In this document: positions 1-7,548 of the stretch, one piece after another | How the letters are laid out: each line of letters begins with the position of its first letter | Numbering within the stretch: the stretch's first letter is position 1 | NCBI RefSeq assembly: GCF_003261235.1 | Contig: NZ_CP030085.1 | Location: 1,035,454-1,099,453, forward strand | Source: Polynucleobacter paneuropaeus | GTDB taxonomy: Bacteria > Pseudomonadota > Gammaproteobacteria > Burkholderiales > Burkholderiaceae | Reading direction: 5' to 3' | DNA: 64,000 bases | The notes under the pieces: generated by a model | The model's input: the letters and a program-made list of their open reading frames with translations, nothing else | The model's database searches: none | Told to the model about the DNA's origin: nothing | Made by a program: the position numbers and the translations under genes

Positions 1-3000
1 GTGGGTTTTGCTCCATCCGATTGTGTGGATTCTGCTTTTGCTGTGATATCGCCTTCTTGAGCGAGGGCCTGAAAGGCATCACGGGCAATGCCGCCAAACT
101 CTGCGCGGAGCTTGACGAGATTGCGATCGAGCTCAAGCTGGCGCCCATGCTCATCAATCAATCGAAAGTTCATCGATAAATGCTGGGGTAAAGCTTCAGG
201 ACGAAAATCGGTCCGCGCAATCTCAATGCCCCGTTCTTTTTGAATGTCTCTAATCAGATGCTCTACAAAATCACCAACTCCGAACAGCTTTTCCTCAAGA
301 CAGCGCTCCAAGAATTCTTGCGCATAAGCCGGCAAGGGAACTAAGTGGCGCCGTAATTTTTGTGGCAAAGATTTAAGTAAAAGCTGAGTCTTCTCTTCAC
401 ACATGCCTGGCACCAACCATTCACAACGGCGGCCATCAACTTGATTTAGCAGAGTCAGAGGAACGACCAAGGTCACACCGTCTTTGGGGCTACCTGGCTC
501 AAAGTGATAGGTCAGGCTCAGCTCGCTTCCGCCAACCATCCATTTTTTAGGATAGCGATCGACAGTAATGCCTGCTGCCTCATGGCGCATCAAGTCTGAT
601 TTGGACAAACGCATTTGACTATCAGCTTGAGGGGTTTTTAACCAAGCTTTCATCTCTTCGCGGTTGAGCACGGTCTTGGGCAGGCGTGCATCGTAGAAGG
701 CATAGAGCAAATCATCATCGACCAATACATCGGGGCGACGAGAACGATGCTCTAAAGCCTCAATCTCTTTTATGAGTTGGTGGTTGTGCCAAAAGAAGTT
801 AAAGCTCTCGGGATATTTTCTTTTTGCCTCTGCCTGGATTTCTCGCTCTAGGGCAGCGCTATCCATCCGCCCAAAGAGTGCTTCCTCAACGAGGGCTTGG
901 CGAATAAATAATTCTCTAGCCAGCTCGGGGTCATGCGACTCATAGCGCACGCGGCGACCATGATAGATCGGCAGTCCATATAGGGTGCCCCGCTCAAACG
1001 CCATGACCTCACCCTGTCGGTTATCCCAAAAAGGGTCACTCAAAGATTTGATAAGGCGATGGGCGGCTACTTTTTCAATCCACTGAGGTTCAATCTTGGC
1101 AATCGTGCGCGCATACATGCGGGTGGTCTCTTGCATCTCGCCAGCCAAGAACCATGCTCCGGCTTTTTTACCGATCGTTGATCCTGGCCAAATAAATGGC
1201 CGGATGCCTCTGGCCCCGAGATAAGCTCCGGTTTTACTCCCCCGCTCTTGGGATTTTTCATCCTCCTCTTTTTTAGCAACGAAGCCAAGTAGGCCCGTCA
1301 GTAGCGCGAGATGAATTTGCTCATACGTTGCTGGAGTCGTGTTTTCTTTCCAGCCCTTCTCTCCTAACATTACATAGAGTTGACCATACACGTCACGCCA
1401 TTCCCTTAAACGCCGTGGTGATAGAAATTTACTGCGACACAGATTTTCTAACTGTCGATTGCTGTGCTTATGAGTCAACGCATCTTGATACCAATCCCAT
1501 AATTTAATAAAGCTCAGAAACTCCGAGCGCTCATCGGCAAATTGCAAATGGGCTTGGTCTGCAGCTTGAGCTTGCTCAAGCGGACGCTCTCGAGGATCTT
1601 GTGTTGCTAGTGCTGAAGCAATGATCGTGACTTCACGCAGAGCCTGTTGGTCTTTTGCAGCCAGCAGAATTCGGCCAATGCGAGGATCCAGCGGTAGGTC
1701 TGCCAATTGCTTGCCAATGGGGGTGAGCTTGAAACGGGTTTGGTCATCCTCATTGGGGTCGTATTCAATGGCGCCTAGCTCATCTAAGAGCTGTATCCCA
1801 TCAGCGATTGCTCTACCTAATGGTCGGTCTAAAAATGGAAATTCGTTTACCTTCGAAAGCTTGAGAGCGCTCATACGAAGCAGCACTGCTGCTAATGAGC
1901 TGCGCAGAATCTCCGGATCGGTAAAGCGGTCACGGGATTGAAAATCCTGCTCACTGTATAAACGAATACAAATACCATCCGATACGCGACCGCAACGACC
2001 TGCCCGTTGATTGGCCGCCGCTTGGGAAATAGGCTCAACTTGTAGCTGCTCTACTTTATTTCGATAAGAATATCGTTTAACTCTAGCAAGGCCACTATCG
2101 ATCACGTACCGAATATTGGGCACAGTTAAAGAGGTTTCTGCCACGTTGGTGGTCAATATGATGCGCCTGCCATTACCTGGACTAAAAACCCGCTCTTGTT
2201 CTGCTACTGACTGCCTTGCAAATAGACTCAAAATCTCTGGATGAAAGCGTTGTTGCAGAACATGATCCTTACGCAAGACTTCTGCACAATCCCGAATTTC
2301 TCGCTCACCCGGTAGGAAGACCAAAACATCACCTGTACCAGAGGCACCTTCACGCCACACTTGATTAATCGCTTGCGCTACTGCATCGGGTATGTCCTGA
2401 ATTTCCTTTGCGTCTTTTTTTCCTTCGTTGACTTGTAAGGGGGCATAACGTTGTTCAACCGGAAAAAGTCTGCCGCTCACTTCAATCACGGGGGCCGGCT
2501 TACCACCTAAAGCAAAATGCTCGGCAAATCGATTGGCATCAATCGTTGCTGAGGTGATGATCAATTTCAGATCGGGCCGCTTAGGGAGTAACTGTCTCAA
2601 ATAGCCTAAGAGAAAATCAATATTTAGACTGCGCTCGTGGGCTTCGTCAATGATGAGGGTGTCATAAGCACGCAGTTGTGGATCCCGTTGCGTTTCAGCA
2701 AGTAAGATCCCGTCCGTCATCAACTTGATCGATCCGCCTGGGCTGGTTTTGTCCGCAAAGCGCACTTGATAACCCACATCCACCCCAATCGGCGTTCCCA
2801 GCTCTTGGGCAATGCGCTTGGCAGTTGCGGTTGCTGCAATCCGTCTTGGTTGGGTGTGGCCAATCAATTTGCCGCCATTCATACTACCTCGACCAATATC
2901 GAGGCAAATCTTCGGTAGCTGGGTCGTTTTGCCTGAACCTGTTTCGCCACAGACAATCACAACCTGATGGACTAAGAGTGCCTCAGCAATGACTTTGCGC

Positions 3001-3041
3001 TGGGCAGAGACCGGCAATTGCTCGGGAAAGGTGATCTCCAT
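1..3041 (-). CDS. hrpA: ATP-dependent RNA helicase HrpA, 3' end outside the window
   Basis: DEAH-box RNA helicase. HrpA is known to act in mRNA processing and rescue of stalled ribosomes in the cytoplasm. From the ATG at 3041 the frame is open to the window edge, about 1013 codons of a family that is usually near 1300. Walker A GETGSGKTT lies at residues 32-40, followed by a DEAH motif (IIDEAHERS) and motif VI QRAGRCGR near base 2000. In-frame GTG codons at 3068 and 3083 are alternative starts; ATG was chosen because it sits just before the conserved FPEQLPVSAQRK start of the helicase core. The gene is divergent from argA. Confidence 0.93.
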   Translation of the reverse strand, partial: MEITFPEQLPVSAQRKVIAEALLVHQVVIVCGETGSGKTTQLPKICLDIGRGSMNGGKLIGHTQPRRIAATATAKRIAQELGTPIGVDVGYQVRFADKTSPGGSIKLMTDGILLAETQRDPQLRAYDTLIIDEAHERSLNIDFLLGYLRQLLPKRPDLKLIITSATIDANRFAEHFALGGKPAPVIEVSGRLFPVEQRYAPLQVNEGKKDAKEIQDIPDAVAQAINQVWREGASGTGDVLVFLPGEREIRDCAEVLRKDHVLQQRFHPEILSLFARQSVAEQERVFSPGNGRRIILTTNVAETSLTVPNIRYVIDSGLARVKRYSYRNKVEQLQVEPISQAAANQRAGRCGRVSDGICIRLYSEQDFQSRDRFTDPEILRSSLAAVLLRMSALKLSKVNEFPFLDRPLGRAIADGIQLLDELGAIEYDPNEDDQTRFKLTPIGKQLADLPLDPRIGRILLAAKDQQALREVTIIASALATQDPRERPLEQAQAADQAHLQFADERSEFLSFIKLWDWYQDALTHKHSNRQLENLCRSKFLSPRRLREWRDVYGQLYVMLGEKGWKENTTPATYEQIHLALLTGLLGFVAKKEEDEKSQERGSKTGAYLGARGIRPFIWPGSTIGKKAGAWFLAGEMQETTRMYARTIAKIEPQWIEKVAAHRLIKSLSDPFWDNRQGEVMAFERGTLYGLPIYHGRRVRYESHDPELARELFIRQALVEEALFGRMDSAALEREIQAEAKRKYPESFNFFWHNHQLIKEIEALEHRSRRPDVLVDDDLLYAFYDARLPKTVLNREEMKAWLKTPQADSQMRLSKSDLMRHEAAGITVDRYPKKWMVGGSELSLTYHFEPGSPKDGVTLVVPLTLLNQVDGRRCEWLVPGMCEEKTQLLLKSLPQKLRRHLVPLPAYAQEFLERCLEEKLFGVGDFVEHLIRDIQKERGIEIARTDFRPEALPQHLSMNFRLIDEHGRQLELDRNLVKLRAEFGGIARDAFQALAQEGDITAKAESTQSDGAKP

Positions 3042-3108
3042 GCGCTTACGAGTGTTGGGTGAAGGCACAGCTAGAGACTCCACTTTCGGTCTTTCTGGGG
3101 GTTTTTGT

Positions 3109-3136
3109 TTGTTTTTAGGCTCTTGCACCCTATAAT
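3109..3136 (+). promoter_or_regulatory. Sigma70-type promoter of argA, apparently leaderless
   Basis: A perfect -10 TATAAT (3131-3136) is preceded by TTGTTT at 3109-3114 with a 16-bp spacer (weak -35). The argA ATG starts only 9 bases after the -10, so transcription should begin at or next to the start codon. There is no Shine-Dalgarno between them. Confidence 0.6.
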
Positions 3137-3145
3137 TTTCTCACT

Positions 3146-4510
3146 ATGAGCACAAATGCACCAAACCCTGTCCCCGGCGACGAAGAATCGACCTCAAACT
3201 TTCCCTTCGTAGGCTGGCTGCGCGATGTTGCGCCCTACATTCATAGCTTCCGTGAAAAGACCTTTGTGATTGCCTTTGCTGGTGAGCTCGTGAAAGAAAT
3301 CGGCCTTGAGAACCTAATTGAAGATATCGCAATGCTTCACGCGATGGGGATGCGGATTGTTTTAGTCCACGGTATCCGCCCACAGATTGAAGAGCAGCTC
3401 AAACTCAGAAAGATCAAGAGCAAGTTTGGTACCAGCGCTTTAAATACTTACCGTATTACAGATGCTGCTGCACTGGAGTGCGTTAAAGAAGCCGCCGGTG
3501 AATTGCGCCTCGATATCGAAGCGGCTTTTAGCCGCGGTTTGCCCAATACGCCAATGGCGGGTTCACGGATCTCCGTCATCTCCGGTAACTTTATTACTGC
3601 AATGCCAGTGGGTGTGGTTGATGGAGTTGACTATGTTCATACTGGCTTAGTGCGTAAGGTTGACTCAACCTCAATTACGCTCTCGCTCGATAGCAATAAG
3701 ATTGTGCTGCTCTCACCGCTAGGCTTCTCGCCAACCGGCCAAGCCTTTAACTTGGCTTATGAAGACGTTGCCGCTTCGACTGCTGCAGCACTCAAAGCAG
3801 ACAAGCTGATTTTCTTAAGCCCTTATAGCGGCTTGAGAGATGTTGATGGTGAACTCATTACGGAATTGTCTTTACCTCAGCTACAGGATTACATGACTGA
3901 GCACAAAGACATTGAATCTGGCCTCAAAGGCTTACTCAATATTTCAGGTAAAGCCGTTCGCTCAGGCGTGAGCCGTGTGCATTTCTTACCCTGCAATCAG
4001 GATGGCGCGCTCTTAGAGGAGCTCTTTACACACGATGGTATTGGCATGATGCTCGCGTCTTCCGATATTGAGAACCTGAGAGAAGCGAATCAAGATGATG
4101 TAGGTGGTATTTTGCAACTCACCATGCCTTTGGAAGAAGAAGGCATCTTAGCCGCTCGTGGTCAAGACGTGATCGAGCGTGATATTCAGCGCTTCTCGGT
4201 GATTGAGCATGATCGCGTCTTGTTTGGTTGTGCCGCTCTCTTCCCTTTCCCTAATGGCGTTGGTGAGTTAGCTTGCCTCGCAGTCGATGCCGATGTGCAA
4301 GGCTCCGGTGATGGAGAGCGCCTCTTAAAACGCATTGAGATGCGGGCTAAACAAGAAAACATTAAAAAGCTTTTTGTTCTCACAACAAGAACCGAGCATT
4401 GGTTTCTCAAGCGTGGCTTCAAACGCGCCACAGTCGATGATCTGCCCGAAGAAAGAAAGCAGATTTACAACTGGGATCGCAAGTCCATGGTTTTAACTAA
4501 AGATTTATAA
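3146..4510 (+). CDS. argA: Amino-acid N-acetyltransferase (N-acetylglutamate synthase) ArgA
   Basis: Makes N-acetylglutamate from glutamate and acetyl-CoA, the first committed step of arginine synthesis, in the cytoplasm. The 454 residues show an N-terminal amino-acid-kinase-like domain (about 30-290, with FAGELVKEIG and VHGIRPQIEEQL) and a C-terminal GNAT domain (about 315-445, acetyl-CoA segment around DVQGSGDGERLL). This is the classical proteobacterial ArgA architecture and length. In the family the kinase-like domain is the arginine feedback site. It is followed after 12 bases by yggX. It has no ribosome-binding site and seems to be initiated on a leaderless transcript. Confidence 0.95.
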   Translation: MSTNAPNPVPGDEESTSNFPFVGWLRDVAPYIHSFREKTFVIAFAGELVKEIGLENLIEDIAMLHAMGMRIVLVHGIRPQIEEQLKLRKIKSKFGTSALNTYRITDAAALECVKEAAGELRLDIEAAFSRGLPNTPMAGSRISVISGNFITAMPVGVVDGVDYVHTGLVRKVDSTSITLSLDSNKIVLLSPLGFSPTGQAFNLAYEDVAASTAAALKADKLIFLSPYSGLRDVDGELITELSLPQLQDYMTEHKDIESGLKGLLNISGKAVRSGVSRVHFLPCNQDGALLEELFTHDGIGMMLASSDIENLREANQDDVGGILQLTMPLEEEGILAARGQDVIERDIQRFSVIEHDRVLFGCAALFPFPNGVGELACLAVDADVQGSGDGERLLKRIEMRAKQENIKKLFVLTTRTEHWFLKRGFKRATVDDLPEERKQIYNWDRKSMVLTKDL

Positions 4511-4522
4511 GAAAGGCTTTTC

Positions 4523-4795
4523 ATGGCACGCATGGTTCAATGCATCAAACTCAATAAAGAAGCTGAGGGCATGGATTTCGCTCCACTTCCTGGTGAATTG
4601 GGCAAAAAGATCTGGAATGAGGTCTCTAAAGAGGCCTGGGCAGCTTGGTTAAAGCATCAAACCATGCTCATTAATGAAAATCGCCTCAATATGGCTGATC
4701 CTAGGGCACGCCAATACCTTCTTAAGCAAGTTGAAAAATACTTTTATGAGGGTGGCGCTGATGCAGCGCAGGGTTTCGTTCCACCATCTGAATAA
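4523..4795 (+). CDS. yggX: Probable Fe(2+)-trafficking protein YggX
   Basis: Small cytoplasmic protein of 90 residues. The family is linked to protection of iron-sulfur enzymes against oxidative damage and to labile iron handling. The characteristic N-terminus (MARMVQCIKLNKEAEGMDF) carries the conserved Cys7, followed by the LPGELG and WLKHQTMLINE signatures that define the family. It sits 12 bases behind argA on the same strand, so the two are probably cotranscribed, with an AGAAAGG-type ribosome-binding site in the gap. No function in arginine synthesis is implied. Confidence 0.94.
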   Translation: MARMVQCIKLNKEAEGMDFAPLPGELGKKIWNEVSKEAWAAWLKHQTMLINENRLNMADPRARQYLLKQVEKYFYEGGADAAQGFVPPSE

Positions 4796-4809
4796 ATTCC
4801 AAATTGGGC

Positions 4810-4838
4810 TTGACGAAGCATTATTAGAGGCATAGGAT
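4810..4838 (+). promoter_or_regulatory. Promoter of the putative structured RNA
   Basis: TTGACG (4810-4815, 5 of 6 to the -35 consensus), a 17-bp spacer, then TAGGAT (4833-4838, 4 of 6 to the -10). It lies in the gap after yggX and no open reading frame follows, which is what a promoter of a non-coding RNA looks like. Confidence 0.6.
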
Positions 4839-4844
4839 GAAAGT

Positions 4845-5016
4845 GTGGTGTTACAGCAGGTGTGTAGCCCACATTGGTCTAAATGTATTTAGACTGCTAA
4901 CGTAAGCATATCTCTATGCTTATTGGGCACTAGGGACATCAAACTCCCCCTTGCTCCTGTCACATTGAATGTGGCAATTAAACCCGATGGGCATACCCCG
5001 TCGGGTTTTATTTTTT
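4845..5016 (+). ncRNA. Putative structured small RNA of about 170 nt, family not recognised
   Basis: Between yggX and rpiA there is a promoter, about 135 bases rich in inverted repeats, and a strong intrinsic terminator, without a plausible ORF. Visible stems: GTCTAAAT/ATTTAGAC (4877-4894), TAAGCATA/TATGCTTA with a TCTC loop (4903-4922), an outer helix TAGCCCA (4865-4871) with TGGGC-A-CTA (4924-4932) that encloses both hairpins as a three-way junction, and GTCACAT/ATGTGGC (4959-4976). 6S RNA has a similar length, but I cannot fold this into one long rod with a central bubble, so I do not call it ssrS. Existence is well supported by the layout; the role is unknown. Confidence 0.6.
4980..5016 (+). 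terminator. Rho-independent terminator of the structured RNA
   Basis: Stem AAACCCGA (4980-4987) with TCGGGTTT (5001-5008), extended by GGG/CCC inside the loop, followed by TTTTATTTTTT. The T-run is on the + strand side. On the - strand it could also help to end rpiA, but the run there is poor. Confidence 0.85.
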
Positions 5017-5020
5017 AAAC

Positions 5021-5731
5021 TTACAAAATGATTCGTTCAACGCCTGTCGAATTGCTTACCAATAAGACATCGGCCTTTTCTTTAGCAAAGATGCCAACAG
5101 TCAGTACGCCAGCAATTTGATTGATCTGTGCCTCAAGCGCTGGTGGGTTATTGATACTTAAACCACTAACTTCCAGTATCCAACCGCCGTTATCGGTAAT
5201 AAAGGGTTGGCTAGGGGTTTGGTTTAAATCTTCACGGGTATTTTTTTGAAGTCTGAGCGTGATCTTCCCGCCAATTTTTTCCATTTCACGCGTCACAATG
5301 GCACAGGCCATTGGCATAACCTCAACCGGCAATGGAAAGTGGCCCAAGATGGGTACTTGTTTAGAGGCATCACAGATACATAAAAACTGATTGGCCATTG
5401 AAGCGATAATCTTCTCTCTGGTTAAGGCTCCACCACCACCCTTGATCATATTGCCCTGAGGATCAATCTCATCGGCACCATCAACGTAGACTGGTAATTG
5501 CACAACATCATTGGGATCTAAAACTGTGAAGCCATGTTTTAGGAGACGCTCTGTGCTGGCATTTGAACTCGATACCGCACCAGCGAAATGGCTTTTGTGG
5601 GGTGCGATGGCATCAATGAAGCAGTTGACGGTTGAACCGGTTCCCACACCCAGGACTTGCCCAGCGGGAAGCTGAAGAACCTCATCACGAGCTGCCTGGG
5701 CAACTAATTGCTTTAATTGGTCTTGATTCAT
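5021..5731 (-). CDS. rpiA: Ribose-5-phosphate isomerase A
   Basis: Interconverts ribose-5-phosphate and ribulose-5-phosphate in the non-oxidative pentose phosphate pathway. The 236 residues are a little longer than the usual ~220. The phosphate-binding loop GVGTGSTVNCFIDA (about 28-41) and the active-site region VDGADEIDPQG followed by KGGGGALTREK are all present. It is divergent from tal, the other pentose phosphate enzyme here, across a 124-bp gap, so the two may share regulation. Confidence 0.96.
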   Translation of the reverse strand: MNQDQLKQLVAQAARDEVLQLPAGQVLGVGTGSTVNCFIDAIAPHKSHFAGAVSSSNASTERLLKHGFTVLDPNDVVQLPVYVDGADEIDPQGNMIKGGGGALTREKIIASMANQFLCICDASKQVPILGHFPLPVEVMPMACAIVTREMEKIGGKITLRLQKNTREDLNQTPSQPFITDNGGWILEVSGLSINNPPALEAQINQIAGVLTVGIFAKEKADVLLVSNSTGVERIIL

Positions 5732-5801
5732 GATCTCAAGCAGTCCTTAACTTAGTCAATTTCTTCATTAATCTATCTAGTGGCACAGGGGATAATTATT
5801 A

Positions 5802-5815
5802 ATATCATATGATAT
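5802..5815. promoter_or_regulatory. Perfect 14-bp palindrome in the rpiA-tal gap
   Basis: ATATCATATGATAT is its own reverse complement and lies 40 bases before the tal start and about 70 before that of rpiA, in an AT-rich divergent promoter region. It could be an operator for both genes. No regulator is recognised, and chance palindromes are not rare in AT-rich DNA. Confidence 0.3.
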
Positions 5816-5855
5816 CGATAAAGCAATCTACTGAACTATTTAAGAAGCCACTACT

Positions 5856-6800
5856 ATGCCATCCGCCTTAGAACAACTCAAAGCTTTCACCACCGTAGTC
5901 GCCGATACCGGGGATTTTGAGCGGATGCGCCAATTTTTACCTCAGGATGCTACCACCAACCCCTCTCTCATTTTGAAAGCTGCCCAACAGAGTAATTACC
6001 AAGCTCTGGTTGATCAGGTCAAAGCCGCTCACCCTGGTATGAAAGCTGCTGAACTGGTTGACTATATTTTGGTTGCTTTTGGTTTAGAGATTCTGAAGAT
6101 TGTGCCTGGACGAGTCTCCACTGAAGTCGATGCCCGCCTCTCTTTTGATACCGCTGGAACGATTGCCAAAGGCAAGCACCTTATCAGCCTCTATGAATCG
6201 CATGGCATCAAGCGCGAACGCATCCTCATTAAATTGGCTGGCACTTGGGAAGGCATTGAAGCAGCGAAAGCTTTAGAAGCAGAAGGTATTCATTGCAATA
6301 TGACTTTGCTCTTCTCTTTGGTTCAAGCTGCAGCGTGTGGTGCTGCCAACGCTAAGTTGATCTCCCCATTTGTGGGCCGTATCACTGATTGGTTCAAAGT
6401 TAAATTAGGCAGTCAGTGGAGTGATGCTAGCCACACTGGCGCTAATGATCCTGGCGTACTATCTGTGAAGCGGATCTATCAACACTACAAACACTTTGGC
6501 ATCAAAACAGAAATTATGGGTGCGAGTTTTCGTAACACGAGCCAGATTTTAGAATTAGCGGGCTGTGATCTATTAACGATTAGCCCTGAACTCTTGGCAG
6601 AACTCCAAAAGAGTGATCAGCTAGTAAGTCGTAAATTACTGGAGAAAAGTGAATCATCTGCTGAGATAGACATGTTGAAGCTAGATGAATCGAGCTTTAG
6701 GCTTGAACTCAATAATGATGCGATGGCTACAGAAAAATTAGCTGAAGGGATTCGGAACTTCTGTATTGATACTGAGAAGTTAGAGAACTTGCTTAGCTAA
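5856..6800 (+). CDS. tal: Transaldolase
   Basis: Transfers a dihydroxyacetone unit between sugar phosphates in the non-oxidative pentose phosphate pathway. The 314 residues match class I TalB-type enzymes (~317). Seen: DATTNPSLILKA near residue 31, the Schiff-base lysine in RILIKLAGTWEG (Lys126), and Asp17 in VVADTGDF. The gene runs into rlmB tail to tail, the two coding ends overlapping by 21 bases. Confidence 0.96.
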   Translation: MPSALEQLKAFTTVVADTGDFERMRQFLPQDATTNPSLILKAAQQSNYQALVDQVKAAHPGMKAAELVDYILVAFGLEILKIVPGRVSTEVDARLSFDTAGTIAKGKHLISLYESHGIKRERILIKLAGTWEGIEAAKALEAEGIHCNMTLLFSLVQAAACGAANAKLISPFVGRITDWFKVKLGSQWSDASHTGANDPGVLSVKRIYQHYKHFGIKTEIMGASFRNTSQILELAGCDLLTISPELLAELQKSDQLVSRKLLEKSESSAEIDMLKLDESSFRLELNNDAMATEKLAEGIRNFCIDTEKLENLLS

Positions 6801-7535
6801 GCGCTGTCTGAGTGCCTCATAGAGGCAAACGCCGCTCGCTACCGAGACATTCAGGCTTTCTACGACGCCTTGCATCGGAATTCTGACCAACTCATCACAG
6901 GTTTCCTTGGTGAGTCTGCGCATGCCCTCACCTTCGGCGCCCATCACAATGCCTATGGGTCCTGTTAAGTCAACATCGTAGATCGACTTCTTGGCTTCAT
7001 CGTCTGTGCCAATCAACCAAACACCCGCTTCTTGCATCTCTTTCATACTACGTACCAGATTGGTTACAGTAATGACAGGGATGACTTCAGACGCGCCACT
7101 GGAGACTTTGCTCACTGTGGCATTAATCGAGGCAGACCGATCTTTTGGAATAACCACGGCATCGACTCCTGCACCATCAGCAACCCGTAAACAAGCACCA
7201 AAGTTATGGGGATCAGTAACCCCATCCAAGACCAAGAAGAGTGCTTTTTCTTGCTGTGCTTGGACATCTTCAACGACTTCTGTAATGGTACGCGCTACAG
7301 TCATCTTCTCTGCAAGAGCTACAACGCCTTGATGGCGATCATGCCCTGTAAGTTTGTGCAAACGCTCTGCATCAGCAGCATGCAGGCGCTCACCTAAGAT
7401 CTCTTCAGCCTGTTTGAGAAAGTCACCCATGCGTCGATCACGACGGCTGGGATCAAAATAAACTGACTTCACGCTATCGGGATCCACTCGCAAGCGGGCT
7501 TGTACCGCATGAAATCCTACTAAGATTTGTTTCAT
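6780..7535 (-). CDS. rlmB: 23S rRNA (guanosine-2'-O)-methyltransferase RlmB
   Basis: SPOUT methyltransferase; the family methylates G2251 in the ribosomal P loop of 23S rRNA. The 251 residues have an N-terminal substrate-binding domain (1-95) and a SpoU domain with the three family motifs: DGVTDPHNFGACLRVADG, IGIVMGAEGEGMRRL, and the terminal LNVSVASGVCLYEALRQR that forms the knot. It starts 13 bases behind rnr on the same strand, an rnr-rlmB operon common in proteobacteria. Confidence 0.95.
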   Translation of the reverse strand: MKQILVGFHAVQARLRVDPDSVKSVYFDPSRRDRRMGDFLKQAEEILGERLHAADAERLHKLTGHDRHQGVVALAEKMTVARTITEVVEDVQAQQEKALFLVLDGVTDPHNFGACLRVADGAGVDAVVIPKDRSASINATVSKVSSGASEVIPVITVTNLVRSMKEMQEAGVWLIGTDDEAKKSIYDVDLTGPIGIVMGAEGEGMRRLTKETCDELVRIPMQGVVESLNVSVASGVCLYEALRQRLAKQVL

Positions 7536-7548
7536 GTCGATAGTCTAC

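Noticed and set aside
4845..5016. 6S RNA (ssrS) as identity of the structured RNA
   Set aside because: Length fits, but I cannot build one long rod with a central single-stranded bubble; two strong hairpins within a junction are seen instead. Left unnamed.
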